64,000 nt of DNA, from the NCBI RefSeq assembly GCF_003264115.1, contig NZ_CP021912.1, forward strand, positions 124,001 through 188,000. Reading direction: 5' to 3'. The notes under the pieces were generated by a model, which was not told the DNA's origin, did no database searches, and saw only the letters and a program-made list of their open reading frames with translations. Below, piece by piece: positions 56,700 to 64,000 of this stretch. The stretch comes from Erythrobacter sp. KY5. Its GTDB lineage: Bacteria; Pseudomonadota; Alphaproteobacteria; Sphingomonadales; Sphingomonadaceae. Numbering within the stretch: position 1 is the stretch's first letter; the number at the start of each line of letters is the position of its first letter. A program made the position numbers and the translations under genes.

Positions 56700-58037
56700 T
56701 TACGCAGATGCGCGTTCCAGACGCGCGCGCGCTTCGGCCTCGCCGATCAGGGGCAGCAATTCGCCCATGTCGGGGCCGTGGTTCATGCCGGTGAGCGCCT
56801 GACGCAGCGGGAGGAACAGGGTCTTGCCTTTGCGCCCTGTCTTCTCCTTGAGCATCGCAGTCAGCGCGCCCCAGGGATCTTCGCCCCATTCCAGCGCTTG
56901 CGCCGCATCGGCAAGATACTCGCGATCGTCGTCCGTGAATTCGGGCTGGTCGATCGGGCCGGTGACCAGCCGCCACCATTCGCCCACTTCGCCAATGGTC
57001 GATACATTGGGCTGGACGGCGTGCCACCCGGCCTCGTCCATACCATCGGGCAGGCGGTCTTTCACCGCATCATAGGGCATTGCGTGGACGATGGCGGTGT
57101 TGACGCGCTCAAGCTCGGCATCGTCGAACTTCGCTGGCGCGCGGCCAAAGGTGGAAAGGTCGAAAGTCTCGAGCAGCTTTGCGCGGTTCGCAATCGGCTC
57201 CACCGGGAGCGAAGTGCCAAGGCGCGCCAGCAGCGCGATGATCGCCTCGGGTTCGATCCCGCGCTCCCGAAACGCATCACAGCCCAGCGAGCCGAGCCGC
57301 TTCGAAAGCTTGCCCTCCTTGCCGACCAGCAAAGCCTCGTGCGCGAAGGCGGGCGGTTCAGCCCCCATCGCGGTGAACATCTGGATCTGGACCGCAGTGT
57401 TGGAAACATGGTCCTCGCCGCGCAGAACCTGTGTGATCCCCATGTCGATATCGTCGACCGTGCTCGGCAGCATGTAGAGCCACGACCCGTCGGCGCGCCG
57501 GATCACCGGATCGGAAAGCTGCGCGGGGTCGAACTTCTGCCTGCCGCGTACGCCGTCCTCCCACTCGATCGGCTGATCATGGTCAAGCTTGAAGCGCCAG
57601 TGAGGCGAGATGCCTTCGGTTTCCTTGGCCGCGCGCTCATCATCCGTGAGATTGAGCGCCCCGCGGTCATAGATCGGCGGCTTGCCACGACCAAGCTGAA
57701 CCTTGCGCTTGAGCTCAAGCTCCTGCTGGGTTTCGTAAGCAGGGTAGATACGGCCCGCCTCGCGCAATGTGTCGAACGCCGCCTGATAAGCGACGAGGCG
57801 CGCGGACTGGCGCTCTTCACGATCCGCCTCGATGCCGAGCCACGCGAGATCTGCGCGGATCGCCTCGACATATTCCTCTTTCGAACGCTCGGCATCGGTG
57901 TCGTCGATGCGCAGCACGAAAGTGCCGCCCGACTTCTCGGCGATCATCCAGTTATGGAGCGCGGTGCGGATATTGCCGACATGCAGCCGACCGGTCGGCG
58001 AAGGGGCGAAGCGAGTGGTGGAGACGCTGGCATTCAT
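56700..58037 (-). CDS. gltX: glutamate--tRNA ligase
   Basis: A 445-residue class I synthetase. 'TTRFAPSPTGRLHVGNIRTALHNW' holds the HIGH-equivalent (HVGN), and 'GKLSKRLG' is the KMSKS-equivalent. It charges tRNA-Glu (possibly tRNA-Gln as well when GatCAB is present). The ATG at 58037 matches the family start. As the known target of E. coli HipA it is of interest with the hipBA in this window, but HipA targets vary. Confidence 0.96.
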   Translation of the reverse strand: MNASVSTTRFAPSPTGRLHVGNIRTALHNWMIAEKSGGTFVLRIDDTDAERSKEEYVEAIRADLAWLGIEADREERQSARLVAYQAAFDTLREAGRIYPAYETQQELELKRKVQLGRGKPPIYDRGALNLTDDERAAKETEGISPHWRFKLDHDQPIEWEDGVRGRQKFDPAQLSDPVIRRADGSWLYMLPSTVDDIDMGITQVLRGEDHVSNTAVQIQMFTAMGAEPPAFAHEALLVGKEGKLSKRLGSLGCDAFRERGIEPEAIIALLARLGTSLPVEPIANRAKLLETFDLSTFGRAPAKFDDAELERVNTAIVHAMPYDAVKDRLPDGMDEAGWHAVQPNVSTIGEVGEWWRLVTGPIDQPEFTDDDREYLADAAQALEWGEDPWGALTAMLKEKTGRKGKTLFLPLRQALTGMNHGPDMGELLPLIGEAEARARLERASA

Positions 58038-58079
58038 GGCGCTAGCCGTTAGAGCGCGCGGCTGCGGCTCGCAAGACAT

Positions 58080-58520
58080 TCAGTGGGAGCGAGCCTCCGC
58101 TGCGATCAGGCCGAGCACGCCGTCCCATAGGCGATAGGTACGCTCGTGACGTATGAATCCGTGAACCGCTCGCTCGAAACCGGCCCGGTCGCATGCGCTC
58201 GCGCAATCGATCATCGCGGCAATCGTGGCTTCGTCGTGGCTCAGGAAGTCGCAGCAGAAACAGCCGATGCGAATGTCTTCCGGCCAGGTCGCCTGAATGT
58301 CTCCTGCAAGGGCAAGCGACTTTGCCGCGATCTCCACCCCGCCCAGCCGCCGGGCCAGTTCGGGCACTGGGTCGCGGTTCACCCTCTCATGCATCGCGAT
58401 AAGCCGCAGCGAATAGACGAAGCGCGCGGCTATGGGCCCGTGTTCGCTCATGCGGGCAGGCCTTGCGAGCGCGGTGATTGTGGCGCGTGCGGCGGCGGAC
58501 GAAGACTGGCTGTTGGGCAT
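58080..58520 (-). CDS. conserved hypothetical protein
   Basis: A 146-residue protein with a low-complexity N-terminus, then 'HERVNRDPVPELARRLGGVEIAAKSLALAGD', 'DIRIGCFCCDFLSHDEATIAAMIDCA' and 'FIRHERTYRLWDGVLGL'. No family is recognised and no membrane segment is present. The CxCC cluster could bind a metal. The ATG at 58520 has AAAGGA upstream. It lies between rpoC and gltX on the same strand. Confidence 0.72.
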   Translation of the reverse strand: MPNSQSSSAAARATITALARPARMSEHGPIAARFVYSLRLIAMHERVNRDPVPELARRLGGVEIAAKSLALAGDIQATWPEDIRIGCFCCDFLSHDEATIAAMIDCASACDRAGFERAVHGFIRHERTYRLWDGVLGLIAAEARSH

Positions 58521-58640
58521 CCGATTCCTTTCCAATGGGCATGCCCACTCTACTTAATTGCGAGCGCTTCGCAATAGCAATATATCGGGTCGTGCACACG
58601 CTTCGTGCCGTTCCAATGCGATCCAGCTGATGGGGCGCAC

Positions 58641-58677
58641 AAAAAACCCCGCCGAAAGCATGCGCTCCCGGCGGGGT
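58641..58677 (-). terminator. intrinsic terminator of rpoBC operon
   Basis: Read leftward, arms ACCCCGCCG-type (58646-58654 with 58669-58677) form a 9-bp GC-rich stem followed by a six-T tract (58641-58646). It lies 28 bp beyond the rpoC stop. Confidence 0.9.
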
Positions 58678-58704
58678 CTTTGTGTCAGGTTCGAAGCTGC
58701 GGCC

Positions 58705-62982
<4,278 letters not shown>

Positions 62983-63031
62983 GACTTAGTTCCCTCGGGG
63001 GGTGAATTCTCTTGGGTGGCGGAAAGTGGGA

Positions 63032-63057
63032 GGGGCCCAATAACTAGCCTGGGCCCC
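63032..63057 (-). promoter_or_regulatory. intercistronic hairpin between rpoB and rpoC
   Basis: The arms GGGGCCCA (63032-63039) and TGGGCCCC (63050-63057) form a perfect 8-bp stem with a 10-base loop, 7 bp after the rpoB stop. There is no T tract, so it is more likely a processing or stabilising element than a terminator. Confidence 0.5.
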
Positions 63058-63064
63058 GTTCCCC

Positions 63065-64000
<936 letters not shown>

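Overview
The window is a high-GC alphaproteobacterial chromosome segment, most likely from the Sphingomonadales (Erythrobacteraceae-like). This is inferred from the gene repertoire: GapR-type DUF2312 protein, UrcA protein, NDUFA9-like complex I accessory protein, PQQ alcohol dehydrogenase, IorAB-type oxidoreductase, YbjQ, DUF1244 and the rpoB-rpoC order. No database search was possible, so species is not assigned.

Layout. (1) 1-5512, core: the end of an O-antigen ligase/polymerase-type membrane protein coupled to a small TPR-like protein, a lipoprotein cytochrome c, and a periplasmic molybdenum oxidoreductase operon (iorA-iorB type). (2) About 5.7-32.0 kb, accessory: a genomic island carrying an uncharacterised HTH-like protein, an AlpA-type regulator, ssb, and a long leftward run of defence genes: a type I restriction-modification operon (hsdR-hsdM-hsdS), a HEPN/Abi-C protein coupled to hsdS, a GmrSD-like DUF262/HNH protein, and a two-gene module (1103-aa protein plus 1985-aa DUF1998-type helicase) that I interpret as Druantia type III (druH-druE). 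A hipBA toxin-antitoxin pair with three operator palindromes follows. The right end is a P4-type tyrosine recombinase beside tRNA-Leu(CAG). An 11-bp match to the tRNA T-arm at 5696-5706 is a candidate left attachment site. (3) 32-64 kb, core: complex I accessory protein, Tat-exported dienelactone hydrolase and PQQ-cytochrome alcohol dehydrogenase (divergent), purU and purT, a degenerate-GGDEF/PilZ-XRE signalling pair, lysC, ubiG, glpQ, a Spx-like protein, ruvC, yebC, two CPBP proteases, an S41 peptidase, gapR, a SLOG-cyclase fusion, pyk, a SulP transporter, gltX, rpoC and the 3' part of rpoB.

The most striking event is an 847-bp IS5-family (IS427-like) element, 14652-15498, inserted with a TA duplication into druE just after its Walker A motif. 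Removing the element and one TA restores one uninterrupted 1985-codon frame, so the helicase was knocked out recently and otherwise looks intact. The most interesting possibly undescribed arrangement is an HsdS specificity subunit with a roughly 200-residue C-terminal extension resembling a Panacea/SocA-type antitoxin domain, overlapping by 4 bp with a HEPN (Abi-C) protein: a restriction system whose specificity subunit may also restrain a linked RNase-type effector.
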